Positions 1-12,900 of a stretch of DNA of 64,000 nucleotides are shown here, piece after piece. Position numbers and translations under genes: made by a program. This stretch comes from Kryptolebias marmoratus. Its lineage: Eukaryota; Chordata; Actinopteri; Cyprinodontiformes; Rivulidae. Where the stretch lies: the NCBI RefSeq assembly GCF_001649575.2, contig NC_051452.1, positions 13,283,757-13,347,756 on the forward strand, in the 5' to 3' direction. A model generated the notes under the pieces. The model was not told the origin of the DNA. It worked only from the letters and a program-made list of their open reading frames with translations, and did not search any database. Positions within the stretch are counted from its first letter, which is position 1; every line of letters begins with the position of its first letter.

Positions 1-658
1 CATTCGCCCAGTTTTTGAACCAGATTCATTTGCTTTGTTAACCAGGTACTTGGACAGAGGAGGAAAAAGTTCAAGTAAGCATAGCAAGAAAAACATTTTT
101 AAGTTTTAAATCAGAAAATCAGAGCTGACTGATAACTTCGTGAAAGCAATATTTACATCCAGGTAAACCATGAGGTTTGAGTTCTGTTTTTCTTTTTTGC
201 AATCATTTACATAAAAACTTTAAATGGTGACCAAGATGCCTGCCAGGTGGCACGGAGTTTAGATATTCAAACAGGAAATGTCTCCACAAGAAGAACGCAA
301 CAAGAACAAATTATCTTTAGATACGGTTTTTATAGATGTGGTCAGGTGGTTGCAGTTCAGCTCTCCAGGAGTGAAAACAACTGTTTGACTCCGATGAACT
401 TCCTGAACATCGATGATAAGGCAGCACTGTAACATCACCACAGGCTTTTATAAGTCCTTTCACGAAAGTCAGGATAATATTTTACAGCCACAGTAACTAA
501 ACACCACTAAAAGTTAAACGATCATGTGATTTTGCGGTTTTATAAGAGTAGGTATGTCATGCATGTGATGCAAAGGGACAATTTCTGTATTTTACTGTTT
601 GATTTGAACATAACTCTTACACCGAATGAGAAACATTACTGGATGCTGTACGTCGTAC
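1..658. other. abcc4 intron 8 (part), no exon seen
   Basis: I translated both strands and found no peptide resembling the MRP4 linker or NBD1 (no Walker A GxxGxGKS pattern). The two overlapping 60-residue ORFs at 247-441 have no recognisable content. Confidence 0.6.
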
Positions 659-908
659 CTGAATCCTTCGAATGCTGACACGGCTCTCAAAGAGCTTCTC
701 GATGGCAGCGGGGAAGAAGAGCGTGACGGTGAGACGCACGGCCGTGTACAGCGACACGGTCACAAACACGCGGCTGGCTGAGATGGTGTTTCCCAGCAGC
801 ACGTAGAGGGTGAACGTGACAAACAGAATGATCTTGCTGGCGCAGAAAAACGAGGCCATGTTGAGACCTCGTAGGTAGGAACTCTTCATGACCTTGGAGA
901 TCTCCTTC
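659..908 (-). CDS. abcc4: abcc4 coding exon 8 (last one in the window)
   Basis: 250 bp. Peptide [20 protein letters not shown] ... [20 protein letters not shown] ... [17 protein letters not shown] ... VSIRRIQ, donor CAG|GTACG. Last two helices of TMD1. The next exon (linker to NBD1) is not in the first 658 bases. Confidence 0.96.
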
Positions 909-3900
909 CTGGAAATCGACGAGCAGAGTCGCATCAGACGGAGCCAGACGGGACAAAGAGAACAAGTGAAAACGTACGACCATTCTACCGCTGGAACGGC
1001 CAACAGCAGCACAGCCTATTCTAACAAAGATACCGTTTGTGCCGCCATCTTGGTAGGTGCTACGTGATGTCCTTAGATATCTCCAGTATGGCAACAGCCC
1101 CTAAATATACGAGTGAAAAACCTAAACTCAGCCAAGAAGGCCAATGGTTTTGTTTCTTATACATTTCTTCTTTTTTTGTTAGAGGCTTGGGTCAGGTTGG
1201 GAGGAGTGGTTTGTTGTTAATAATGGTTGATTGAATGTGTTAAAAATGTTTCTAAAAGAAGCCTAATGTTCAGCCAATAACGGTTCCTTCACTGTGTTAT
1301 TATACAACATTATTATATTTTGCCATATTATTATAATTACTGTGAAGCGGGGAACTGGAGGTCAACATATACCAGTTAACTAAAAACATACCAATATTAG
1401 TAACATTTTCTTAACAGACATTTACCCATTTATAATTAAAATCTATATGCTAAATAGTGAATTAGTGTATAGGCTAGACAAAAGCTAAGTTATCCATGTC
1501 TAAATACTGAAGGGCACTTTATACAAGGCCTAAACATTTCCAGAATTATGAGGCAAAGACTTTATATAAAAGGTAAAGTTATCAGCTTAAGTACAAGTAC
1601 CTACAGACACTGGTAGCAGAGCTCTAGTTGTAATTAATTAAAGTATAAAACATGTTGTACAGATTGTTTGGTTTAGCTGAGTTTCATAACTCGTATCTCC
1701 AGACAAATCTGGAATGTGTACACACAAAATGTGAAGAAACCTTTTAAATGTTTTTATTTTATTTTATGTTGAGCTCACTGATGAGTTTACCTTCTGACCT
1801 CGGAGACCAGAGCAGCGAAGGGTTTCTCCCAGGCGTACATCTTGATGATCCTGATTCCTGACACCACCTCATTCATTGTGCGGATTCGGCTGTCTGTGAG
1901 AACGGCCGTCTTACTCCTGTGAAGGAGACGAGAAAACAGACAACAGAATCAACACTGGAACAATTATTAAATAAAAAAAACACTAACACGCATATTACCC
2001 CCTGATCAAATCATGATCAGAAACACCTCCCTCTGAAACTAGATCCTGGACTTCATGACTGAAAGACCAGAAGCTGAGCAGCCAGAGCTGCTTTTCATTC
2101 CTCAGAGGGAGACTCAAGAAAGGAGGTTCAACAAACTGAGTTTATCCATAAACTCGGAGTTAACTTAGGCCCTGTTCACACAGGAACACAGTCTTTCTGA
2201 AACGATCTTTATCCTTTACACACGACAACGTTTCTAGAAACTTCTTCATTCACACAGGAAGGCAGAAAACGACCTGCCAGGCCTGTGTGTGACGCTGTAA
2301 CACACGTGTCAAACTCAAGGCCCACGGGCCAGATCCGGCCCTCTGTAACATTTCATCCGGCCCCAAAGATAACGTTTGGATTTTATTAGGTCCGGCCCTC
2401 TAGTCTGGGACAGATCGAGTCTCTGATTCTTATTTTGCTTAAAAAAACCCAGACTAAATAGTGAAGTTTTCTCTTGAAGGTGACTTAAAAGCCAACAATA
2501 TATAGTTTTAATTTCTATATGATCAGGTTTTAGTTGATGGCTTTTTAAAAAAAATCTGTTTTAATGTTAAAAATTCATTTAAAAGCTGAGTGAGGTGTAA
2601 GAAATGACTGCTAATGATGTGCTTTTTGAAGTTTGATCTATTTGTCTGTGTTCATTAAAGTCTGTTTGCTCTAAATTCTGTATAATCTGTAATTGGGAAA
2701 AGGTCATTGATATTTCTATATGAATGATTTGACATAATACATCTAAAACCAAGGTTAATTTTATGCAATTTTTAATAAATATGGATTGTGATTGGCCCTT
2801 GGCTAGGACCAAATTTTTTATTTTGGCCCCCTTGTGTCACTGGGTTTGACCCCCCTGCTGTAACACTTTCACAAAAATACACCAGAAACAGGAAACAAGC
2901 AGCTGCTGCAAGCTGAACACGAGAAGAAAAAGACGAGGGGGGAGAAATCTGAATTCTTTTAGTGGACTTACGATGAAGTGGAACTTCTCCTTCGTTCATT
3001 AAACTCATTTTGACCGGGAGTCGTGTCGGTTTAACTCCACGGATAAAACTGATGATTTCCGGCTGAGTATTCAGAGGATCAGCTGGATAAATTATATATG
3101 TGTCAGTCTTTTAGAACTACTTTCATTTCCCACATATGAAAAGTCAAATAGTTATAAGAATTAAATTCTTCTAAAAACCTTAGTCAAAATGTCAAAAATC
3201 AGTTTTCACTGCAGTCAGATCTGTTGGTACAATGAGATTCTTATTTTATACGTATATGGACCAGATCTCCAGATAAAGTGGGACAGATGTTAATTGTTGG
3301 AACAATATTACAAATCCTAACGAGTGCGTTTGTACTTGTAAGGGGGGCAAATAGGTGTGAATTATTTTATTTTTGTGGTGATTGTGGTTTGATTGTAGGG
3401 ATGTTTTAATCAGGAAAAGATTTTTTTGCTAATTATATCTCAGCACGACACTCAAACCCTGAAGTTTGAGCGCTCGTCTGCAGGGTTATAATAGATATGG
3501 GAGGATGGAGAATGTTACTGAGACGAAGGAGTGAATATGATGAAAAATTATAATGTTTAAACAAAAAAACATTTGGTTTCATGAAGTAGTTCTGCTTCTG
3601 TATCAGTCAGGTTGATTTTGTGTCAGACAGCTGCTTCAGGTGGAAGAGGAAGGGTTAAACTCAGGTTTTTTTTTTTTTTTATACAGTAAATCCGCCAGAG
3701 AGCAAGTTTATTTGACAGAGTCGGTTACCATGGTGATAGACCGAGTTTCACTTCACTAAACTCAAGGTGACCTAACTCAGGAGTTTTCATATAACCTGCT
3801 TTCTGGAGCACGACCCTGAACTTGTCACTGCGCCACAACGCACAGCTCCGACCACATCGTGAAGTTTGCCGATGACGGGACTGTGGTCGGCCTGATCGCC

Positions 3901-6900
3901 AAGAACGCTGAGTCAGCGATCAGAGAGGAAGTACAACAGCTGACAGAATGACTGAAGCAAAGTCACCATCCTCTCTCTGAGTGTGGAGGAAACTAAACGT
4001 GTTCAGACGACAGAGTGACCGCTCTCCACTGAAACTCAGTCTTTGTGAAGTCTCCTGGTCCTTTAACATCCGCTCCATGACAAAAACAGGCCGACAGCAC
4101 CTCTACCGCCTGTACAGACTGAGGAAAGCTCATCTCCTGACCACCTTTTACAAAGAACCACTGAGACCATCCTGAGCAGCTGTGGAAACTAAAACAGTTG
4201 AAAAGATCAGCGGCATCTCTTTCCAGTCTGCTGCAGACCTCCATTATAAGATGATGTTTCCATAAAACCAACAGAAATTGGAGGAACCCATAAGAGGTAC
4301 TGAAGCACCTGGGCCTTCACTGCCAGAATAAGTTTCTTTAGCCTTTTAAACACTAACAACATCCCTCTATTTCAGCTGTTTTTATTGTCATTTTAGAACC
4401 AATTACTGGCTCTGATTGCACATTCCTCTGCATTCATTGCCTCACAATGTCTGGACATGTTCGCACTCGTACAAATGACCTTTGAGCGCATCTTTTTGAT
4501 AATCTGTATGATTCATTTTGTCTTACATGTAGCACCATAGTCTGGAGGACCATTGTCTCATTTCACTGTGTACTACTTCACCTGTATATGGTAGAAAGGC
4601 CTTTTTGGCTCTTCTTGTTTCTTTACAGACACAGAAGGAAACTTCACTTGAACTCAACTTCAGATTATCACTGACGAAGGAGAGTTATTGTTCTGTAAAA
4701 GCTCCAGTTTCAGAGTGAACACACGTTTGGCATAAAGAAACAATCAGCTGAAGTAAACAGAGGCAAAGTAATCCAATGAGCTGAGCGAAGTGAACAAATG
4801 GACAAACTGTGCATCAGTATAAAAAAGAATAAGGTCTTAAAACCGTGGTTTCAGATTCTTAGGGGGTGTTTTACCTGAACTTGGAGAACAGTCGGCCAAA
4901 CATGGTTTGAGTGGGCATCAGGAACAAGAGGACCGCCATTCCTGCCAGGCAGGAGGGGCCGATCTCCTCCCACAGCAGCCCAACAACAGCAGCCGCCTGG
5001 AGGGGTCCCACCCACAGGAAGTGCAGAAAAATGGTGACCTGAAGAGAAAACCAGAAACACACATTCATCTCCTCAAACAGTGAGAACTGCTCCAGTGAAA
5101 TCTGATTAAACTGAGTGTAAACAACATGCTGTGATCAGCAGCCAAGAAAGCGAGGTCCCTGCAGGAGCTCCGGGTTTCTCAGCAGCTCCTGCCCCACTAA
5201 TTAAAATGAAACTCAACATTCCTCCGAGAAGCAGCTGGAGCTCGGGGTATAATCGGGCCTTAATCTCACGCAGGACAGAGACCCACCAGGGCTTTTATGG
5301 AGGAACAGTTAGCTGAAATACCTAACAGCTGTGTTTAAACAAACAAGTCCAACACTTCACTTTCAATGTTTGTTTAAAGTTACTTATTGATGACCACTTT
5401 TTTTCTCTCCTAATGTATAAAAAAATAAGACAACAGTGCTGCTTTTATTTCAGGAGGACTGATTTGCACAATCTCCTCAACTTTGTTAGCAACGGGGAGA
5501 AAAACAAACCTGTTAGATTTACTTTACTTTAACCCTTAATACTTGTTGATTTCTAAATGTTATATCGTCATCTATGTTATATCTTCAAGTTTGGTTAAAG
5601 TTTGATAAATTTATCTTACAGTAAATGCACATTGAGTATCTATGAACACGAACAATCAGAGGCAAAGCGGGCCTTTCTAACTTATTTCATGTATTTTTAT
5701 TAGTTGCAGAGCAAAGCAGGCGTTTTGACACATGAATTACAACAAACTGAAGACATAACTTCAACAACGATGGAATAAGTCTGCCTTAAAGGGAACAAAG
5801 TAGGAAAAAATAAACTATTGATATTTGCTTGAGAACAAAACCCATCCTTCTGTCTCTCTGGATTAATTTATTAATCATTTATTCTTGTATGTACAAACAT
5901 TTTTATGGTGTTTGTTGTCCTTGGAGGACTTCTTGTGTTTTAACGTTTATTACCTGCTGATGAAGGCAAAAGGGCAATAATGTATTTGTGAGTGTGTGTT
6001 TCTTAGCAAAATGTCTCAAGAACCAGTGGACAGATTTAAATGAAACTTTTAGATATTAACAATTGGATGAACGTCTCCAGCTGATTAACTTGTGGAGTTA
6101 CCACGACTCAAGATGGCTGCCACAGCCAATTGACCTTATGAAACACACAAATGGCTCTAACTCAGTCAAATTTGGAGACATTGAGCTAAAACTGCACACT
6201 GTTGTGTTTGACATGCCAAGTCACTGAGGACAAAATGGATGCAGAGACACACATGAAGCTTTTTATGAGCTGCTGAAAGCTGTGGGAGTAGAAAGTAAGT
6301 AAAAGCTTTGAATATCCTGAAAACAGGATGCAGAACTACAGGCTGGATGTGTCTTTTTGTTTCAAAGGTCATCTGTCCTCAGTTTGATGCTCCATCTCTC
6401 TGAGTGACTGAGAAACACTTTGACCGGCTCACACTGGCTGAAGAACAGCACAGCATTCCCCGGCTCACAGAACAAATAGATGCTATTTTTACATTTGGTT
6501 TTGTTGTTAATTATTTATTAAGTGGGTGGCACAACGGCGCAGTGGTTAGAGCTGTCGCCTCCCAGCAAGAAGGTTGCAGGATCTCCTCCTGACCTGGGGC
6601 CTGGGTGGAGTTTACATGTTCACCCTGTCCACACGTGGGTTTACTCTGGGTACTCCGGTTTCCTCCCACAGACCAAAAATATGCATGTTAGGTTCATTGG
6701 TAACTCTAAATTGTCCCTAGGTGTGAGTGAGACTGGTTGTTTGTCTCGTTTGTCTCTATGTGTCCTTGTGACCTGTCCAGGGTTTTCCCTGCCTCTCACA
6801 CAGTGACTGCTGGAGATGGGTACCAGCCCCCGCGACCCAGAAAAGAGAGGCGGGTAAAGAAAATGGATGGATTTATTAAGTGTGTAACATGAATCGCTAC

Positions 6901-9900
6901 ATCAAATTTAAAAGAGTTTCACCGCTTCCTTAAAGTTTTACTGCTTCAGGAAAACTATACCCTCTGGGGTTCATGGTGAAATTTGACGTTTCTGGGCAAT
7001 TTTTGATTTTCATTCATATTTCACCCTAAAAATAATTTACCCTGCCGTGTTTGCCACTGCGTATAGCCGGCCTCGGCGTGGACGTAGGTGAGCATCATCC
7101 CCAACATACACTCCAAGCACCACACATTGTGCAAGATCCTCACTTAAAACTTTGGCAATAACTGTTACAGTCAACACTGCCTGTTAGCAAAATATACTGC
7201 CGGGCCCAAAAAAAAAAAGTTGCCACCAAAACAAAAAAGGGTTGCACCCTAATATTTCGTTGGACCACCTTTAGCTTTGATTACAGCACGCGTTCGCTGT
7301 GGCATTGTTTCGATAAGCCTCTGCAATATATCACAAGATTTATTTCCATCTAGTGTTGCATTAATTTTTCACCAAGATCTTGCATTGATGATGGTAGAGT
7401 CTGACCGCCGCACAAAGCCTTCTCCAGCACATCCCAACGATTCTCAATGGGGTTAAGGTCTGGACTCTGTGGTGGCCAATCCATGTGTGAAAATGATGTC
7501 TCATGCTCCCTGAACCACTCTTTTACAATTTGAGTCCAATGAATCCTGGCATTGTGATCTTGGAATATGTCTGTGCCATCAGGGAAGAAAAAAACTATTG
7601 ATGGAATAACCTGGTCATTCAGTATATTCAGGTAGTCAGCTGACCTCGTTCTTTGAGTACATACTGTTGCTGAACCTAGACCTGACCAACTGCAGCAACC
7701 CCAGATCATAGCACTGCCCCCACAAGATTGTACAGTAGGCACTAGGCATGATGGGTGCAACACTTCACCTGCATCTCTTCTTACCCTGATGCACCCATCC
7801 CTCTGGATCAGGGTAAATCTGGACTCATCAGACCACATGACCTTCTTCCATTGCTCCAGAGTCCAATCTTTATGCTCCCTAGCAAATTGAAGCTTTTTTT
7901 CTGGTTAGCCACACTGATTAGTGGTTTTCTTAAGGCTACACAGCTGTTCAGTCCCTTGAGTTCCCTTTGCATTGTGCGTGTGGAAATGCTCTTACTTTCA
8001 TTGCTAAACGTAACCCGGAGTTCTACTGTTGTTTTTCTTTGATTTGATTTCACCAAACGTTCAAATAACTTGTTGCCAGCTGAAACACAATCACCCATGC
8101 AGTAATAAGGGTTCGTCCTGTAGCCGGAGGGCTGCCGGTTCGAGCCCCCGCTCTGTCAGTCTCAGCCGTTGTGTCCTTGGGCAAGACACTTCGCCCGCCT
8201 TGCCTACTGGTGGTGGTCAGAGGGCTCGGTGGCGCTGGTGTGATGGCAGCCTCACTTCTGTCAGCCCGTCCCAGGGCAGCTGTGGCTATAGTGTAGCTCA
8301 CCACCATCAGTGTGTGAATGAATGGGTGAATGATTGTAGTGTGAAGCGCTTTGGGGTCCTTGGACTAGATAAAGCACTATATACTAAGTGCAAGCCATTT
8401 ATCCAATAGGAGGCTTGTACCCATTTGCTTAGTTAAATCCAGGTGGCGACTTTTTGTTTTTGGCCAGGCAGTGTATGTCATGAGCCACTGGATGGATTTT
8501 AGTGAAACACATAGGAAGTGGAGTTCACCCAATTTAAGATGGTCACCACAGCTAACAGGCTGTAAGTCAGTGAATCTGAGAGGATTGAAAAGAAGCTCAT
8601 GTTTCATTATTACATTAGAGACAAACAAGCCATGGATTATTAAAAATCATTTTATAAAAATGACTGAAAAATGTCCATACAAGGCTTTTTCCCTAGAAAA
8701 CAGTTCACCCAGGGTAAACTTAGACTTCAGCTTTTCAGCACTAGGCTGATCTTGAGGCATAAATAGTAGCTCTTAATATTTTCTTGTACCTCATCAAACC
8801 TGTTGACGTCATTGGAAAGTAGGTTGACTATCTGACCTGTGGTGGTCTTTCCCATGGCTGAGCTGCTCAAACACAGCGCCTAAAAGGAAAAACAAAAAAA
8901 TATCAAATTAAAGTAACTTGAGTGAGGGTTTAATCCTAAAATTGCCTGTGTTATCTTTCCCTCGCTGACCTTCCTGTAGATCATGTGACACATGGCCACT
9001 CTGATCTTCATGCCCGCCCTCTGAACGTGGTAGAAGTAGAGGTGATGGAGCACTGCCAGGACGATGGTGCAGATGGACATCCCGGCGGCGTAGCCCAGCG
9101 TGTTGTAAAGAGCCGTTTTATCATCTGGGTCATAATTCTCAAAGTACAAAATCATCTGACCCAAGAGAACTGGCTGCACTACTTTAATGGCCTCCTAAAA
9201 AGCGGAAAAGAACAGCGAGCACAAATCATTTTAGAACCAAGGATCAGACACCGTTTAAGGGTTGGACGATTGGACAAATACATCAGCCATCGGTGGCACC
9301 TTTTTTAAAGGACTAAATATAAATAAAAATAATTAAAGAACAATTGTCACTAGACCCTAGTTGCAGCTTGGCTCTGTGGTTACAATGTACATTTTGATTG
9401 ACTAATTTATAAAAGGCACCTAACGGCAACAGCTAAATAGATTAAAACAACCCAAAACAAAGCCCCACTGTGGCACAGAGAGGTTTTCCTCACGGATCAG
9501 CTAGTTGTTAAACTCTGATGTGTTACACAATCAACTATCAGCTGTAAGAAACAGACTCCCTGACAAATTAAACCACTACACTTGTTTTATTTATATTATT
9601 CTTCTTAGTGGCAGTTTTCTCCTGTGCTCTGTGGAGCTTCGGTCTGTCATTTCTGGCTTTGCTTCAGAGGCACCGCAGCTCAGGTACATAACGTGCTTGT
9701 GTCTTTTACTGCTGATTTGAGGTTTAAGCCACGGCCGATTAAAATGCCTAACTGAACCGACAAGAGTTGTCCTTAGAGACGCCGTTCCTCTGAAATCAAA
9801 CTGCTCTCTTTGGTGCACGCCGTCGCCGCCTCGTGACACTTTTCTTGCAGGTTCTACCTTTTAAAAATACTGCGTGTTGTCACAATAAGAGCACGTCAAG

Positions 9901-12900
9901 TTAACTATATGTTTGTTCTCAGTGCAACAAAGCTGCCGGCAGCTCCCATTACTGCTACAGATCTGGTTTGTTTCTAGTCAAATGTTTTGAGTATTCCCAA
10001 ATCTGACTTTGTATTATATGGTCTGATTTCCACAGGTGAAAAGGAACTTGTGGCCCTTCAGGGTTTTGTTTAACTTAACAAATACTTAATAAAGCATAAA
10101 TAGTCTTCAATTTAGAAGGGTTCCCAAAAAGACTTAACCACTAGCAACTGTCTTAATTATTAATGCACTGCAGGATGAGTATGAGTTAATTTAAACATAC
10201 ATGTCTAACACATGGTGTCAAAGTATATTTACATGACAATTTACATACATATACACACAGTACATAGAATAGTTCATTCATGAGTTTTTAAGCATGAAAA
10301 AACATTAAGTATGTTGGTTTTGGAAGTACTTCAACTTTATGAGTAAAGCATTAATAAATGTGTTAATTTATAGCTTATTAACTATGAATCTTTCCTAATT
10401 ATTGATGTTTTCAAGGTTAAATAATCATTTATTATGAATTAAATAAGGCTAAATAAGGTGTAGTTATAAAGTTCTACTGTTAAATTTTGAAGTTTCTTTA
10501 TTTCTCAAGATTTGAGTTCAGAAGCAGATCAAGATGATTGGACGACGGCACGTTTTGCTTTTGAACCTGAAATTTTGTGATTAGTCCTGAGGATGTTTTA
10601 GCCACAGACTGTTTGGCTCCACAGATGTACGAAGAACAAGGTCCCACTGCTCCTTAAAATAAATAAGTCTGAAACACCTGGTTAAATGTACTGTCAATCT
10701 TCAGTTGTAGGCCTGATGATGGCCAATTAAAACATTTCAGCCTATCGCCCAATCCTGCTACATTTAATTCTCATTTCCAAATGTTCATATTGACAACTCT
10801 GACCTCTATTAGAGTAAAGATTCCCAGCACTCCGTATGATTTCCAGTAACACTGGATGATGGCCTTTGAGAGCCGTGGCGTTAGCATGTCTTTGGTAGCT
10901 TTCTGGACCTCACGATCCCAGTACCTGTGTTGGAAAAGTGACGTGTTAATGGGTGAGGTTTGTGTTAGAAATCCTGCCATCTATAGATGAGTTAGGACTC
11001 GCCTGTGAGACGGCAGAAACATAATTACATCAGCAATAAGGATTCCTTTTCTATGGATGGTAGGCCTGATGAAAGGCAGGTTTAAACACATCAGCCACGA
11101 TTAGGCTGCCAGAGGTAACGCGCTAATTATTTGTTACGCGTGGTTTTGATGGAAAAATTTAGCAACTATTTACTGACAGGAACTAAAAATAATATTGAAG
11201 GATGGAATCTGAGCCGCCAGCTTTCTGTGACAGAGTCCATCAGGGGTGTAATGTCTATATTCACCGAACAAACTGAGGGCTGTAGGTGTTTGTTTTTTTA
11301 AGACAAAAACTTACCTTTTTGTTTAAACATATATTACAACAGGAAAGCCTCAGTTGTTCTGATATTGCTGGCATATAATCCTTCAGTTTACGTTGCAGCA
11401 GAAGTTATTTTATTTAAAACCAAGATCAAAGAAAAGCCAAATCTGTGCTTATAGAGAACCTTTGGTTTCATCAAAACATTTACATGGAAAAGATGCAGAA
11501 AACTATTTAAAATTAATGAGATCATTTTAAACTGGGAAAAAAACTTGTCAAAATAAAAATAATTTTTTGCTACGCCATTAAAACGAATGATAAAAAAGCA
11601 AACAGGCCTGCCTTTCATGGCAATAACTGAGCTTCTATCAGCCAGTCATGAATTTTTTTACTACTGCAGAACCGTTTCACACTAATATCCCATAATATTA
11701 CAATTACACAGCTGTTTCTTCAACTCTCTGCAGCCATTCTTCTCTGAAAACTGAGACAAGATGCCCTGAAGGTGAGATTAAAAGCATATTTAGCCACCGT
11801 CACGTTTCACACACAGAACTGGAAGAGAGGCAGAGACTTTCTTCTTTTCGAGTTAAATCTAAAGATTAGATCCAGTAACGCTGCTCGGCGTATATAGGAA
11901 CACACACACACACACACACGACTGAGCAAAAAGCCTCATCTACCCCTCATCTCTTTTAAACTGTGGTTCCAAGCAGCCAGACTTCAGTGTGGTCTCGATC
12001 AATCGTTCTTCAGGCTTTCTGAAGGTATTTCAAAGTTTCTCTTTGAACTTTGCCTGCTTTATTGCCATTTTTCAGTCCAGTCCTTGAACCTGTCCTGACA
12101 TCGTATCATGGAGTGTGTGCTTCAAAGTGAAGAAAATGTGAAAGAAGACACACCTGAAAAACTGTCTAAGTGTCATGCCTTAAAAAGATGCTGATTCATC
12201 TTTCAGTTAATTGTCTGTATGGCAAGTTTTCAGCTCATGTCTTTTTGGAAATCACCTTGATGTCAAACAATATTATCTGTCTGTCAGACTGAGTTATTGT
12301 TACTATTTCTTATAGAACCAACTAGAACAAACTGTGTCTTTTGGATGGGCTGCTGCTAAAAGTGCCTAAAGACCCAATTTAAAAGTTTTATTGCAAGGTA
12401 TGTTGCGTTGCAACATAACATCAGATTGTCCTTTTTATGCCTGAATGAGTCACTGCTCAGAGTTCACTGGGTTTAAAAAGATATTTCAACAAAAACATAG
12501 GCAGGTGGACAGAAATGAGTAAATGTGTTTTTAACTTTGTGCAGCCTGCTGCAGCCTTTTAAAGCAATTCAGCCCAAATAAGTCAGACGAGTCGGATCAG
12601 AAGCATCTTAATCTGACTTGTCCGGGATTTAGGAGCATTTGACCGGTTCCTGTACCTCTGCAGGTCCTGTCCCAGGTTCTCCGACTTGTCCTCGGTGAGC
12701 ACTTCGTACATGTCATCCTCCTCCAACCTGCGCTTGGAGCCGATGCGGAACAGAGGATTCAGCCACCTGATGGAGCAAAGTGGCGTTATTCATGGTTTCA
12801 TTCAAACCCACATCGACATCGAATAATCTGGAAAATGCAGCTGCAGCCATGACCGAGAATATGATGCGAGAAATGTGTCATGAACCAGTATTTTAATTGG

